A stretch of 59,934 nucleotides of DNA from Patulibacter sp. Its GTDB lineage: Bacteria; Actinomycetota; Thermoleophilia; Solirubrobacterales; Solirubrobacteraceae. Shown here one piece after another: positions 33,529 through 42,449 of this stretch. The first letter of the stretch is position 1. Each line of letters opens with the position of its first letter. The stretch covers positions 1-59,934 of the forward strand of contig NZ_JAURWA010000014.1 in NCBI RefSeq assembly GCF_030655195.1, written 5' to 3'. The notes under the pieces are model-generated. The model ran no database searches, was not told the DNA's origin, and was given only the letters and a program-made list of their open reading frames with translations. The position numbers and the translations under genes were made by a program.

Positions 33529-34374
33529 TCAGTCGTCCTGGTCCGGCCCGCACGGCAGGACGCGGACGACGCCCTGGGGCAGGTCGAGCGCCGCCGACCA
33601 CGCCTCGAGCGGCTCGACGGGTCCGGTGCCGGCGACGAGGACCTCCCCGAACGCCGTGATCGGACCGACGACGGAGAGCCCACGGCGGTCGAGCTTGCCG
33701 CCGTCGACCAGCAGGGTCGCCGTGCCGGCCTGCGCGGTCATCACGCGCTTGACCTCGGCCTCCTGCGGATCGGCGTCGGTCAGCGTGCCGTCCGGGGCGA
33801 TGCCCTTCACCGACAGGAACGCGCGGTCCGCCCAGTGGCGCTTGAGCGACTCGACCGCGACCGGGCCGACGAACGACCGCGAGATCCGGCGCAGCTGGCC
33901 CCCGGCCCCGATCAGCTCGATCGTGTCCCGGGCGCCGCCGGCGATCAGGTCGAGGATCGGCAGCGAGTTCGTGACGACGGTGACCCGGCGGTCCTCGCGG
34001 CAGAGCACCTCGGCCAGGTGGAAGGCGGTGGTGGACGAGTCGAGGAACAGCGCCTCGCCGTCCTCGACGGTCGCCGCGGCGGCCTGCGCGAGGACGCGCT
34101 TGGCCGCCGTGGCCGTCGCCATCCGTGCGGAGAAGGAGTCCTCGTGCGAGGCGGTCGACGGCAGGACCGCCCCGCCGTGGGTGCGGCGCGCCCTGCCCTG
34201 GCGCTCGAGCTCCGCCAGGTCGCGGCGCGCGGTCATCGGGGAGATGCCGAAGCGCTCCTCGATCTCGGCGACGGTGACCGCCCGCTGGGCCTGCAGGAGC
34301 TCGAGGACCGCCTCGCGGCGTCCCTCCGCCAGCCGCAGCCGGTCGTCGCCGGGTGTCGCCCTCGTCTTCGCCAT
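33529..34374 (-). CDS. DeoR-family transcriptional regulator
   Basis: A 281-residue repressor-type protein with an N-terminal winged helix ('RREAVLELLQAQRAVTVAEIEERFGISPMTARRDLAELERQGRARRTHGGAV') and a C-terminal DeoR sugar-phosphate sensor domain ('EDGEALFLDSSTTAFHLAE', 'VVTNSLPILDLI', 'ADRAFLSVKGIAPDGTLTDADPQEAEVKR', 'LLVDGGKLDRRGL'). Relatives control sugar catabolism, but no sugar operon adjoins it, so its targets are elsewhere. Unlike most genes here it has a canonical promoter and a long purine-rich Shine-Dalgarno. Confidence 0.9.
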   Translation of the reverse strand: MAKTRATPGDDRLRLAEGRREAVLELLQAQRAVTVAEIEERFGISPMTARRDLAELERQGRARRTHGGAVLPSTASHEDSFSARMATATAAKRVLAQAAAATVEDGEALFLDSSTTAFHLAEVLCREDRRVTVVTNSLPILDLIAGGARDTIELIGAGGQLRRISRSFVGPVAVESLKRHWADRAFLSVKGIAPDGTLTDADPQEAEVKRVMTAQAGTATLLVDGGKLDRRGLSVVGPITAFGEVLVAGTGPVEPLEAWSAALDLPQGVVRVLPCGPDQDD

Positions 34375-34422
34375 CCGTGGTCCCCTCTCTCCGGGCGGAC
34401 CGCGCGGAATCGAACGGCGCCG

Positions 34423-34451
34423 ATCAGAACACGCCACGTGGACGCTGTCAA
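34423..34451 (-). promoter_or_regulatory. Canonical sigma-70-type promoter of the DeoR gene
   Basis: On the minus strand a perfect -35 TTGACA (complement of 34446-34451) is 17 nt from -10 TCTGAT (complement of 34423-34428). The palindrome CCACGTGG (34434-34441) lies in the spacer and could bind a regulator. Transcription would start near 34416, leaving a leader of about 40 nt that carries GGAGAGAGGGGA before the ATG. Confidence 0.75.
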
Positions 34452-34549
34452 GACGGACGGCCGCGGGACCGGGGCCCGCGAGGCCCGCGCTCAGGTGCCC
34501 GGGACCCGCCGTTGATCGAACATAAAGGCCCTGCGTCTACCATCGGTCC

Positions 34550-35242
34550 ATGGATTCGTCGGGGCGAACGGCCCGCGTACTGATCGTCGAGGACGACGAG
34601 GAGATCGCCGGGGTCCTCGGCCGGACGCTGCGGCTGGAGGACTACGAGACCCGCACCGCGCGCGACGGGCAGTCCGCGCTGGCCGAGGCCCGGACGTTCA
34701 TGCCGGATCTCGTGATCCTCGACCTGGGTCTGCCGGACATGGACGGCATCTCGGTCGCCGGGCACCTGCGGGAGTCCGACGACGTGCCGATCCTCATCCT
34801 CACCGCCCGCGACGCGGTCGAGCACCGTGTGGCCGGCCTGGACTCCGGCGCGGACGACTACCTCGTCAAGCCGTTCGAGCGCGACGAGCTGCTCGCCCGC
34901 ATCCGTGCGCTGCTGCGCCGCCGTCCCCCGCGCGGCGAGGCCGCGCTCGTCTGCGCCGACCTGACGCTGAACCCCGCCACGCACGAGGTCTTCCGCGGCG
35001 AGCGCCACATCGAGCTGACCCAGCGCGAGTTCGAGCTGCTCGAGTACCTCATGCGCAACGAGAAGCTCGTGGTGCCCCGCCAGCGGCTGCTCGAGGAGGT
35101 CTGGGGCTACGACCCGCTCGCGTCGACGAACACGATCGAGGTCTTCATCTCCAACGTGCGCCGCAAGCTCGAGGAGGGTGGCGAGGACCGCCTCGTCCAC
35201 ACCATCCGCGGGGCCGGCTACGTGCTGCGCGTCGGTCGCTGA
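34550..35242 (+). CDS. OmpR/PhoB-family response regulator
   Basis: A 230-residue response regulator. The receiver domain has the acidic pocket 'VEDDEE', phosphoacceptor Asp58 ('LVILDLGLPDMDG'), switch Thr in 'ILTAR' and Lys107 ('YLVKPF'). The C-terminal winged helix 'LTQREFELLEYLMRNEKLVVPRQRLLEEVWGYDP ... VRRKLEEGG' binds DNA. The ATG lies 6 nt after TACCAT (34538-34543), which points to a leaderless mRNA. The sensor kinase follows on the same transcript. The pair resembles MprA/MprB-type envelope-stress systems. Confidence 0.93.
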   Translation: MDSSGRTARVLIVEDDEEIAGVLGRTLRLEDYETRTARDGQSALAEARTFMPDLVILDLGLPDMDGISVAGHLRESDDVPILILTARDAVEHRVAGLDSGADDYLVKPFERDELLARIRALLRRRPPRGEAALVCADLTLNPATHEVFRGERHIELTQREFELLEYLMRNEKLVVPRQRLLEEVWGYDPLASTNTIEVFISNVRRKLEEGGEDRLVHTIRGAGYVLRVGR

Positions 35243-35268
35243 GCCGGCGCCGCGACGGAGGTCGTCCC

Positions 35269-37086
35269 ATCGCCCCGCGCCGTCGCACGGCCACCAAGCG
35301 CGCACTGCCGCTGCGCGGCCTCGACCGGCTCCCGATCCGGTGGCGGCTGGCCGTCGTCTCGGCGACCCTGACCGGCGTCATCCTGCTGACGTTCGCCGCG
35401 GGCGTCGGCGTCTTCACGACGAAGCGGATCGACGGCGACTTCCAGACCCAGACCGCCGCGCGACTGGACGCCGTCCGCGAGCGCATCCGCCTCGTCTCGC
35501 AGGACGGCGGACTGACCTACCGGCTGAACACCGACGCGCTGAACTCGGTGGCGGGCGACTCCGCGACGGCGGTGCGCATCTGGACGCGCACGGGTCGTCG
35601 CTACACCCCGATCTTCGCGTCCCCCGGCCGCGGGGTCGACCTCGGTGATCCGGGCAGCGACGAGGACCGCGTCGGCGACTACCGCGTCGAGACGCGGCGG
35701 TTCAACCGCCAGCTGGTCACCCCGGGCGGGTCGCCCGCCGAGCGTCAGGTGCCCTTCGGCGGGTCGACCGGCTCCTCGTCCTCGCCCTTCGGCACCACGC
35801 CGGGGTTCGGGAGCTACCGCGTCACCACCGCGGTCGATCTCGTCGTGCAGGTCGGGCGGTCCTACGACGCGATCCAGCGGACGACCCGCCGCGTGTGGTC
35901 GGCGCTGGGGCTCGGCGTCGTCCTGGGCTCGTTCCTCGCCCTGTGGGGCGGCCTGGCGCTGGGTGCCCGGGCGATGCGCCCGGTCCGGCGGATGACGTCG
36001 ACCGCCCGCCACATCGCGCGCACCCGCGACCTCGACGCGAAGATGCCGCCCTCGCGCGTGCACGACGAGATCGCCGAGCTCGGCGCCACCCTGCAGGACA
36101 TGCTCGACGAGCTGTCGGCCGCGCAGGCCACGGTCGACGCGACGCTCCAGCGGCAGCGCGAGTTCATCGCCGACGCGTCGCACGAGCTGCGCACGCCCCT
36201 GACGTCGGTGCAGGCCAACCTCGAGCTGCTCGCCCTGACCACGACGGGCGACGACCGCGAGGCCGCGGAGTCCGCGCTGCGCTCCTCCCGCCGGATGCGC
36301 AGGCTCGTCGCCGACCTCCTGCTGCTGGCGCGCATGGACGCCAGCCGCGAGACCGAGCGCGCCGAGGTCGACCTGGACCGGGCGATCCTCGAGGCCGTCG
36401 ACGAGCTCGAGCCGCAGATCGGGGACCACTCGGTGGCGCTCGACATCGACCCGGTGGCGATCGACGGGATCCGCGACGAGCTCGTCCGGATGGTCGCCAA
36501 CCTCGTGGGCAACGCGTTGCGGCACACCCCCGAGGGCACCGAGATCCGGGTGCGCCTGCGGTCGGAGGGCACCCGCGGCGAGCTCGTCGTCGAGGACGAC
36601 GGCCACGGCATCCCGGAGGACCTGCGCCAGCGCATCTTCGACCGCTTCGTGCGCCGCGGCGGCGAGGGCGCCGGCTCGACGGGCATCGGCCTGGCCATCG
36701 TCCGCGCCGCGGCCCGGCGGCACGGCGGCGACGTGCGCGTCGAGGCCACGGACGAGGAGACGGGGCGCGGCGCGCGGTTCGTCGTGACCCTCGCGGTGCT
36801 GCCGGCCGACCCCGACGGCCCGTCCGGCACGCTCGCGGACGAGGCCGGCGGCGCCCTCTGGTCCGGTGCGGCGACGACCGACGTCAGCTCGCCGCGCCGG
36901 GTGGTCCGCCGGATCCAGCGGCGCCTGCAGGGCCCGTACCGGCCCTACGCCGACGGCGAGGCCGAGGCCGAGGCCGCAGCGCAGGCGGGTGCCGACCGGG
37001 ACGCCGGCGGCGGGGCGGGGTCGCCGCCCGAGGACGACACCGCGTCGGCGCCGGTCGACCCGGACGACCGCCCCGAGCGGGACTGA
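35269..37086 (+). CDS. HAMP-domain sensor histidine kinase, probable ATC start
   Basis: A 605-residue membrane kinase partnering the response regulator. It has TM1 at about 26-50 ('RLAVVSATLTGVILLTFAAG'), an extracytoplasmic sensor of about 160 residues, TM2 at about 210-232, HAMP, HisKA with phospho-His305 ('FIADASHELRTPLTSV'), and HATPase with 'NLVGNALRHTPEG' and 'GSTGIGLAIVRAAARR'. No ATG, GTG or TTG occurs in frame before GTG 35548, which would cut off TM1. A GGAGG (35257-35261) stands 7 nt before ATC at 35269, giving a typical kinase N-terminus. The stop of the regulator gene lies 26 nt upstream. Confidence 0.88.
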   Translation: MAPRRRTATKRALPLRGLDRLPIRWRLAVVSATLTGVILLTFAAGVGVFTTKRIDGDFQTQTAARLDAVRERIRLVSQDGGLTYRLNTDALNSVAGDSATAVRIWTRTGRRYTPIFASPGRGVDLGDPGSDEDRVGDYRVETRRFNRQLVTPGGSPAERQVPFGGSTGSSSSPFGTTPGFGSYRVTTAVDLVVQVGRSYDAIQRTTRRVWSALGLGVVLGSFLALWGGLALGARAMRPVRRMTSTARHIARTRDLDAKMPPSRVHDEIAELGATLQDMLDELSAAQATVDATLQRQREFIADASHELRTPLTSVQANLELLALTTTGDDREAAESALRSSRRMRRLVADLLLLARMDASRETERAEVDLDRAILEAVDELEPQIGDHSVALDIDPVAIDGIRDELVRMVANLVGNALRHTPEGTEIRVRLRSEGTRGELVVEDDGHGIPEDLRQRIFDRFVRRGGEGAGSTGIGLAIVRAAARRHGGDVRVEATDEETGRGARFVVTLAVLPADPDGPSGTLADEAGGALWSGAATTDVSSPRRVVRRIQRRLQGPYRPYADGEAEAEAAAQAGADRDAGGGAGSPPEDDTASAPVDPDDRPERD

Positions 37087-37138
37087 CCCCGGGCCTCTGC
37101 GGGTGGGCCGAGCCCGGCCGAACCGGAACGCGGTCCCA

Positions 37139-37160
37139 CCCCGAGACGCTCGGCTCGGGG
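37139..37160. terminator. Terminator between sensor kinase and rnj
   Basis: CCCCGAG (37139-37145) and CTCGGGG (37154-37160) form a perfect 7-bp stem around an 8-nt loop, followed by a pyrimidine-rich tract with TCTTCTT. It lies 53 nt after the kinase stop, between convergent genes. Confidence 0.6.
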
Positions 37161-37177
37161 CCCGCCCCTCTGTCTTC

Positions 37178-38863
37178 TTAGACGGCGACGACCACCGGCA
37201 TGACGACCGGGCGGCGCTTGAGCTTCTCCCAGACGAGCTGGGCGACGTCGTCGTGCAGGATCCGCTGGATCTCGTCCAGGTCGTGGATCTTGTCGGCCGC
37301 GGCGCGCTCGACGGAGGCGTCGACCTGCTCGCGGACGGCGGTCAGGAACGCCTCGTCGTGCTTGAACGGCACGCCGCGGAACAGCAGCTCGGCCTCGGCG
37401 ACCGTCTTGCCGTCCTCGTCGCCGATCGTGGCGACGACGACGAACAGGCCGTCGGCGGAGAGCGAGCGACGGTCGCGCAGGGCGGCGTCGGCGGTGGCGC
37501 CGATGTCGGTGCCGTCGACGTACATGACGCCCGAGGAGATCGGCTTGCCGAAGCGGGCGCCGCGCTGGTCGATCTCGACCGGCAGGCCGTTCTCGGCGCA
37601 GAAGACGTTGTCCTCCTTGACGCCGACGGAGACCGCGATCTTCTTGTGCAGGCGCAGGCGCTGGTAGTCGCCGTGCATCGGCATGACGTACTTCGGCTTC
37701 GTCAGGTTGAGCATCATCTTCATCTCCTCCTGGTAGCCGTGGCCCGACGCGTGGATCGGCGCGTCCTTGTGCGTGATGACGTTCGCGCCGGCCTGGTAGA
37801 GCTTGTCGATCGTCTCGTTGACGGCGCGCTCGTTGCCCGGGATCGGGGTCGCGGAGAAGACGACGGTGTCGCCCTCGTGGATCCGGATCTGCGGGTGGTC
37901 GCGGAACGCCATGCGGCGCAGCGCGGCGAGCGGCTCGCCCTGGGAGCCGGTCGACATCACGAGGACGCGGTGGTCCGGCAGGTGCTCGAGGTCGCGCGGC
38001 TGCACGAGGACGCCGTCGGGGATCTGGAGGATGCCGAGCGTCCGGGCGATGTTCGTGTTCTTCTTCATCGACCGCCCGAGCAGGCAGACCTTGCGGTTGA
38101 GCTTCACGGCGGCGTCGATGACCTGCTGCACGCGGTGGAGGTTCGATGCGAAGGAGGTGACGATGATGCGGCCGCGCAGGGGCGCGAAGGCCGACTCCAG
38201 CGCCGGGCCGACGAGCGACTCCGACGGGGACCAGCCGGGGCGGTCCACGTTCGTCGAGTCGCCGAGCAGCATGAGGAGGCCCTCGCTGCCGTAGCGCGAG
38301 AAGCGCAGGAAGTCGGCGGGCGGGCCGTCGACCGGGGTCTGGTCGAACTTGTAGTCCGCCGTGAACAGCAGCGTCCCCAGCGGCGTCTTCACGCCGACGG
38401 CGGCCGTGTCCGGGATCGAGTGCGTCGTGTGGATGAACTCGAGCTCGAACGTGCCGACCTTGACGGTCTGGCCCGTCTTCACGGTCGTCAGCGGCACCTC
38501 GCGCAGGCGGTGCTCCTCGAGCTTGCTCTTGGCCATCGCCATCGTCAGCGGCAGGCCCAGGATCTTCGGCGCGTGGCGGGCGCCTCCGAGCTGCTTGAGG
38601 ACGAACGGCAGCGCGCCGATGTGGTCCTCGTGCCCGTGGGTGATGACGATGGCCTCGATGTCGGCCGCGCGGTCCTTCAGGTAGCTGAAGTCCGGGAGGA
38701 CCAGGTCGATGCCGACCTGCTCCGCGGTCGGGAAGCGCACCCCGACGTCGATGACGACGATCTTGCCGTCGTACTCGACGACGGTCATGTTCTTGCCGAT
38801 CTCCCCCAGCCCGCCGAGCGGCAGGATGCGGAGGGTCTTCTGTGCCGGGCGATTTCCGGTCAT
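37178..38863 (-). CDS. rnj: Ribonuclease J
   Basis: A 561-residue metallo-beta-lactamase/beta-CASP nuclease with endonuclease and 5'-3' exonuclease activity in mRNA decay and rRNA maturation. The metal motif is 'THGHEDHIG' (about 75-83). Others are 'LGDSTNVDRPGWSPSES', 'VTSFASNLHRVQQVID', 'MSTGSQGEPLAALRRMA', 'HASGHGYQEEMKMML' and 'PMHGDYQRLRLHKK'. GAGGA stands 9 nt before the ATG. It follows dapA on the same strand, as in other actinobacteria, but with a 236-nt gap containing a hairpin. Confidence 0.96.
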   Translation of the reverse strand: MTGNRPAQKTLRILPLGGLGEIGKNMTVVEYDGKIVVIDVGVRFPTAEQVGIDLVLPDFSYLKDRAADIEAIVITHGHEDHIGALPFVLKQLGGARHAPKILGLPLTMAMAKSKLEEHRLREVPLTTVKTGQTVKVGTFELEFIHTTHSIPDTAAVGVKTPLGTLLFTADYKFDQTPVDGPPADFLRFSRYGSEGLLMLLGDSTNVDRPGWSPSESLVGPALESAFAPLRGRIIVTSFASNLHRVQQVIDAAVKLNRKVCLLGRSMKKNTNIARTLGILQIPDGVLVQPRDLEHLPDHRVLVMSTGSQGEPLAALRRMAFRDHPQIRIHEGDTVVFSATPIPGNERAVNETIDKLYQAGANVITHKDAPIHASGHGYQEEMKMMLNLTKPKYVMPMHGDYQRLRLHKKIAVSVGVKEDNVFCAENGLPVEIDQRGARFGKPISSGVMYVDGTDIGATADAALRDRRSLSADGLFVVVATIGDEDGKTVAEAELLFRGVPFKHDEAFLTAVREQVDASVERAAADKIHDLDEIQRILHDDVAQLVWEKLKRRPVVMPVVVAV

Positions 38864-38917
38864 CTGTGGTGTTCCTCTTCCGTCCGTGCGCCGCGGCCGT
38901 GTGCCGCGCGCGTGTCA

Positions 38918-38942
38918 GAGGCCCCGCGTGGCGGGGGTCCTC
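38918..38942 (-). promoter_or_regulatory. Hairpin in the leader/intergenic region before rnj
   Basis: CCCCGC (38922-38927) and GCGGGG (38931-38936) pair around a 3-nt loop, extended by GAGG (38918-38921) with CCTC (38939-38942) across a 2-nt bulge. It lies 55 nt upstream of the rnj start. It may be an attenuator, or a cleavage site for RNase J autoregulation. The rest of the 38864-39099 gap shows nothing firm. Confidence 0.4.
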
Positions 38943-39099
38943 GGATAAGCGCCGGACGGCGCGTGGCGCCCGCGGGCCGGGCTCCGGGCGACGCGGAGTA
39001 GCCGTGGCGGCGGGGCGACGCCGCGGGGTGGGGCGACCGACCGGGCGCGTGCGCCGGGTCCGGGTCGAGGTGTGCTGCGGGCGGCGGCGGATGGGAGTC

Positions 39100-39954
39100 C
39101 TACGAGGGGAGCAGGCCGAGGTCGGCCAGCACCGCGCGGATCTGGGCGCGCTCGTCGTCGTCGGCCTCGACCATCGGCAGGCGCAGGCCACCGACCGGCC
39201 GGCCGACGAGGTCGAGCGCGGCCTTGATCGGGATCGGGTTCGTGGTCACGCCCATGACCCGGTTCAGCGGCGTCAGCCACGCGTCGATCTCGGCGCGTCG
39301 CTCGGGCGAGGCGGAGACCATCTCCTGCAGCTGCGGCCCGACGAGGTGCGACGCGACGCAGATGCCGCCGGCTCCGCCGAGGTCGAGGACGCGGGCCAGC
39401 AGGTCGTCGTTGCCGGCGTAGAGGTCCAGGCCGTCGACGAGCGCGACGTTGGCGTTGTTGGCCTGCTTCACCGCGTCGACGTGCTCGATCTGGGCGAGCT
39501 CGGCGAGGAGCTCGTTGTCGAGGTCCAGCGTCGAGCGCGACGGGATGTTGTAGAGCACGATCGGCTTGTCGGTCGCCGCGGCGACCGTCCGGTAGTGCTG
39601 CACGATGCCGCGGCGGTTGGGGCGGTTGTAGTACCCGACGACGTTCAGGGTGCCGTCGGCGCCCAGCTCGGTCGCCCGCTCCGTCAGGTGGACGGACTCG
39701 CGGGTGTCGTTGCCGCCCGCGTTGGCGATGATCGTGGTGCCCGCGGGCTTCTCGCGGATCGCGAGCTCGACCAGGGCCAGGTGCTCCTCGACGGAGAGCG
39801 TCGAGCCCTCCCCGGTGGTGCCGGCGACGACGAAGCCGTCCGACCCGTCGGCGGCCAGGTGGTGGAGCAGCGAGACGAACGCGTCCTCGTCGACGGCGAA
39901 GTCGTCGGCGAAGGGCGTCACGACGGCCGTGATGATCGTCCCGAGGGCGGACAC
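39100..39954 (-). CDS. dapA: 4-Hydroxy-tetrahydrodipicolinate synthase
   Basis: A 284-residue Schiff-base aldolase condensing pyruvate and aspartate semialdehyde, the first committed step to DAP and lysine. 'GTIITAVVTPFADDFAVDED', 'GFVVAGTTGEGSTLS', the catalytic Tyr in 'VLYNIPSRS', and the Schiff-base Lys in 'HVDAVKQANNANV' are present. I chose the GTG at 39952-39954 because GGGAGGA lies 8 nt upstream and the protein then begins like its relatives. Reading on to an ATG at 40095 would add 47 Ala/Arg/Gly-rich residues. It is divergent from recD2. Confidence 0.95.
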   Translation of the reverse strand: MSALGTIITAVVTPFADDFAVDEDAFVSLLHHLAADGSDGFVVAGTTGEGSTLSVEEHLALVELAIREKPAGTTIIANAGGNDTRESVHLTERATELGADGTLNVVGYYNRPNRRGIVQHYRTVAAATDKPIVLYNIPSRSTLDLDNELLAELAQIEHVDAVKQANNANVALVDGLDLYAGNDDLLARVLDLGGAGGICVASHLVGPQLQEMVSASPERRAEIDAWLTPLNRVMGVTTNPIPIKAALDLVGRPVGGLRLPMVEADDDERAQIRAVLADLGLLPS

Positions 39955-40156
39955 GCCCCGAATCCTCCCAGAGCGGGGCTTTCGCTGCGGCGCGGCGCGT
40001 CCCGCGGCGCCGGCCGTCGCCGCACCGCCCGGCGTGTCCGCGGCGGGACGCGCTCCGGGGTCCGCGGCGCCCATCGTTCGTGCCGCGTTCGTCACGGGGG
40101 CGTGCGGGAGCCGGTCGGTCGACGGACCGGACCGGGTCGCCCGATACCGTCCGTGC

Positions 40157-42442
40157 GTGCCCGGAGGACCGGACGAGCTGACGCTCGAGATCGAGGTCGT
40201 GAACGTCCGCTACCGCAGCGACGACGGGCAGTTCGCCGTGCTCGACGCCGTCCCGTCCGGCGAGGACGCGGTGCCCGGCGGCCACGAGGTCGTCGTGGGC
40301 CCGGTCGGGCACCTGGGCGAGGGCGACGTCGTCCGCGCCACGGGCCGGCGTACGCAGCACCCCAAGCACGGGGAGCGGTTCCAGGTCCGGGCGCTCCTGA
40401 GCGTCGAGCCCGGCGACGACGAGGCGGTCTCCCGCGTGCTCCAGCGCGTCCCGGGCGTCGGCCCGCGCGCCGCCGAGGCGCTGATCGAGCGGTTCGGCGA
40501 CGAGCTGCTCGGCCGGCTGGAGGAGAACCCCAGGGACGTCCTGCGCCGCGTGAAGGGTCTGACGGGCGAGAAGCTGGCCGAGGCGGTCGAGGCGTGGCGC
40601 GCGGAGGCGGGGCCGCGCGCCGTGCGGCTGCTGCTCGAGCGCCACGGCCTCGACGCGGCGACCATCGGCCGCGTGATCCGGGCGCTGGGCGACGAGCCCG
40701 ACGTCGGGCTGCTGAAGTCCGACCCGTACCGGCTGACCTCCCGGTCGGGCATCGGCTTCCCGACCGCCGACGCCATCGCGATCGCGCTGGGCGAGGACCC
40801 CGGCAGCGAGGAGCGCCGGCGCGCGGCCATCGTCCACGCGCTGGCCCGTGCGGAGGACGACGGGCACTGCCACCTCCCCCACGACGAGGCCGTCTCGCGC
40901 ACGACGCGCCTGCTGGCCGGGCGCGACGTGCCGTGGTCGGCGGTCGACGCGCTGGTCCCGGCGGTCACGACCGCCCTGCAGGGCCTGATCGCCGACCACG
41001 CCGTCGTGGACCGCGACGGACGCGTCGCGACCCTCGAGCTCGACGAGGCCGAGGCGCTGCTGGCCGAGATCGTCGCCCGCATGACCACCGACGTCCCGAC
41101 GCTCGACGTCGAGGTCGACGACGACCCGCCGACGGAGGCCGCCCCCGCCGAGCGCCTCGCGGTGGGCTCGGGCTCCGCCCCCGCACCGGCCGGTGGTCCC
41201 GTGGCCGAGGCCGAGCGCCGCGCGTCGGCCGATCCCCTCCCGTCGGCGGAGCAGTGGGAGGCGGTGCGGCTGGCGTGCGCGCACCGGCTCTCGATCCTCA
41301 CCGGCGGACCGGGCACCGGCAAGACGCAGACGATGCGCGCGCTCGTGCGGGTGCTGAAGGACGCCGGGCGGTCGGTCCTGCTCTGCGCGCCCACCGGGAA
41401 GGCGGCGCGGCGCCTGTCGGACGCCACGGGCGCCCAGGCCACGACGATCCACCGGCTCCTCGGCTTCGTGCCGGGCGACGGGTTCCAGCACGACGAGGAC
41501 GACCCGATCCCCGACGGCGGCATGCTCGTGGTCGACGAGGCGTCGATGCTGCCGCTGGATCTCGCCGTCGCGCTGCTGCGCGCGGTCGGCCCGCGGACCC
41601 ACGTCCTGCTGGTGGGCGACGTCGACCAGCTCGCACCGGTCGGCCCGGGCCGCGTGCTGCAGGACCTCCTGGAGTCCGGGGTCGTGCCCGCCGTGCGCCT
41701 GACCCGGATCTTCCGTCAGGCCGAGCGGTCGCTCATCGTGCGCTCCGCCCACGCGATGAACCACGGGCAGCCGCCGATCACGCAGCCGGGACCCGACGAC
41801 GTCCGCGACTTCTTCTTCATCGACCGCGCGGACGCGCTGACCGCGGCCGACGAGATCGTCTCGCTGGCGACCGCGCGCCTGCCCGCCCACTACGCGGTCT
41901 CCGCCGTGGGCGGCGTGCAGGTCCTCGCGCCCCAGCGTCGCGGTGCCTGCGGCGTGGAGGCGCTGAACGCCCGGATGCGCGAGATCCTCAACCCCGGCGG
42001 CCGACAGGCCAAGGGCAGCGCCCTGCGCGAGGGCGATCGCGTGATGCAGACCCGCAACGACCACGAGTCCGAGGTCATGAACGGCGAGCTGGGCATGCTC
42101 GTCCGGGTCGACGGCGACGACGCGCTGCTGCAGATGGACGACGGCCGGACGATCCGCCTGCCCGTCGTCCGTCTGGACACCTGGGAGCTCGCCTACGCGT
42201 GCACGGTCCACAAGGCACAGGGGTCGAGCATCCCCGTCGCCGTGGTGCCGGTCCTCACCGAGCACCGGCACATGCTGACCCGCAACCTCCTCTACACGGC
42301 GGTCACCCGCGCGGAGAAGGCCTGCGTGATGGTCGGCGACCGGGCGGCGGTCCGTCAGGCACTGGGCCGGGTCGACGGGGCGACGCGCTACACCGCGCTG
42401 CCGGCCCGGATCCGCGACGCGCTCGGCGACGCCGTCGGCTGA
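40157..42442 (+). CDS. recD2: RecD2-type ATP-dependent DNA helicase
   Basis: A 761-residue SF1B 5'-3' helicase of the RecD2 (RecBC-independent) type. It has an N-terminal OB-like region, tandem helix-hairpin-helix segments ('VPGVGPRAAEALIERFG', 'VKGLTGEKLAEAVEAW'), Walker A 'LTGGPGTGKTQTMRAL', motif Ia 'LCAPTGKAARRLSDATG', Walker B 'LVVDEASMLPLDL', 'LVGDVDQLAPVGPG', and the C-terminal 'TVHKAQGSS' and 'LLYTAVTRAEK'. It probably works in repair or replication restart. The GTG lies 6 nt after TACCGT (40145-40150). It ends 7 nt from the convergent GNAT gene. Confidence 0.93.
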   Translation: MPGGPDELTLEIEVVNVRYRSDDGQFAVLDAVPSGEDAVPGGHEVVVGPVGHLGEGDVVRATGRRTQHPKHGERFQVRALLSVEPGDDEAVSRVLQRVPGVGPRAAEALIERFGDELLGRLEENPRDVLRRVKGLTGEKLAEAVEAWRAEAGPRAVRLLLERHGLDAATIGRVIRALGDEPDVGLLKSDPYRLTSRSGIGFPTADAIAIALGEDPGSEERRRAAIVHALARAEDDGHCHLPHDEAVSRTTRLLAGRDVPWSAVDALVPAVTTALQGLIADHAVVDRDGRVATLELDEAEALLAEIVARMTTDVPTLDVEVDDDPPTEAAPAERLAVGSGSAPAPAGGPVAEAERRASADPLPSAEQWEAVRLACAHRLSILTGGPGTGKTQTMRALVRVLKDAGRSVLLCAPTGKAARRLSDATGAQATTIHRLLGFVPGDGFQHDEDDPIPDGGMLVVDEASMLPLDLAVALLRAVGPRTHVLLVGDVDQLAPVGPGRVLQDLLESGVVPAVRLTRIFRQAERSLIVRSAHAMNHGQPPITQPGPDDVRDFFFIDRADALTAADEIVSLATARLPAHYAVSAVGGVQVLAPQRRGACGVEALNARMREILNPGGRQAKGSALREGDRVMQTRNDHESEVMNGELGMLVRVDGDDALLQMDDGRTIRLPVVRLDTWELAYACTVHKAQGSSIPVAVVPVLTEHRHMLTRNLLYTAVTRAEKACVMVGDRAAVRQALGRVDGATRYTALPARIRDALGDAVG

Positions 42443-42449
42443 GGCGCGG

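Noticed and set aside
30304-34515. A 1403-codon plus-strand open frame opposite ftsK and the DeoR gene
   Set aside because: It is a shadow of ftsK and deoR codon usage; no recognisable protein features.
39955-40095. 47-residue N-terminal extension of DapA from ATG 40095
   Set aside because: GGGAGGA is placed 8 nt before GTG 39954, and the protein then begins like family members; the extension is low-complexity.
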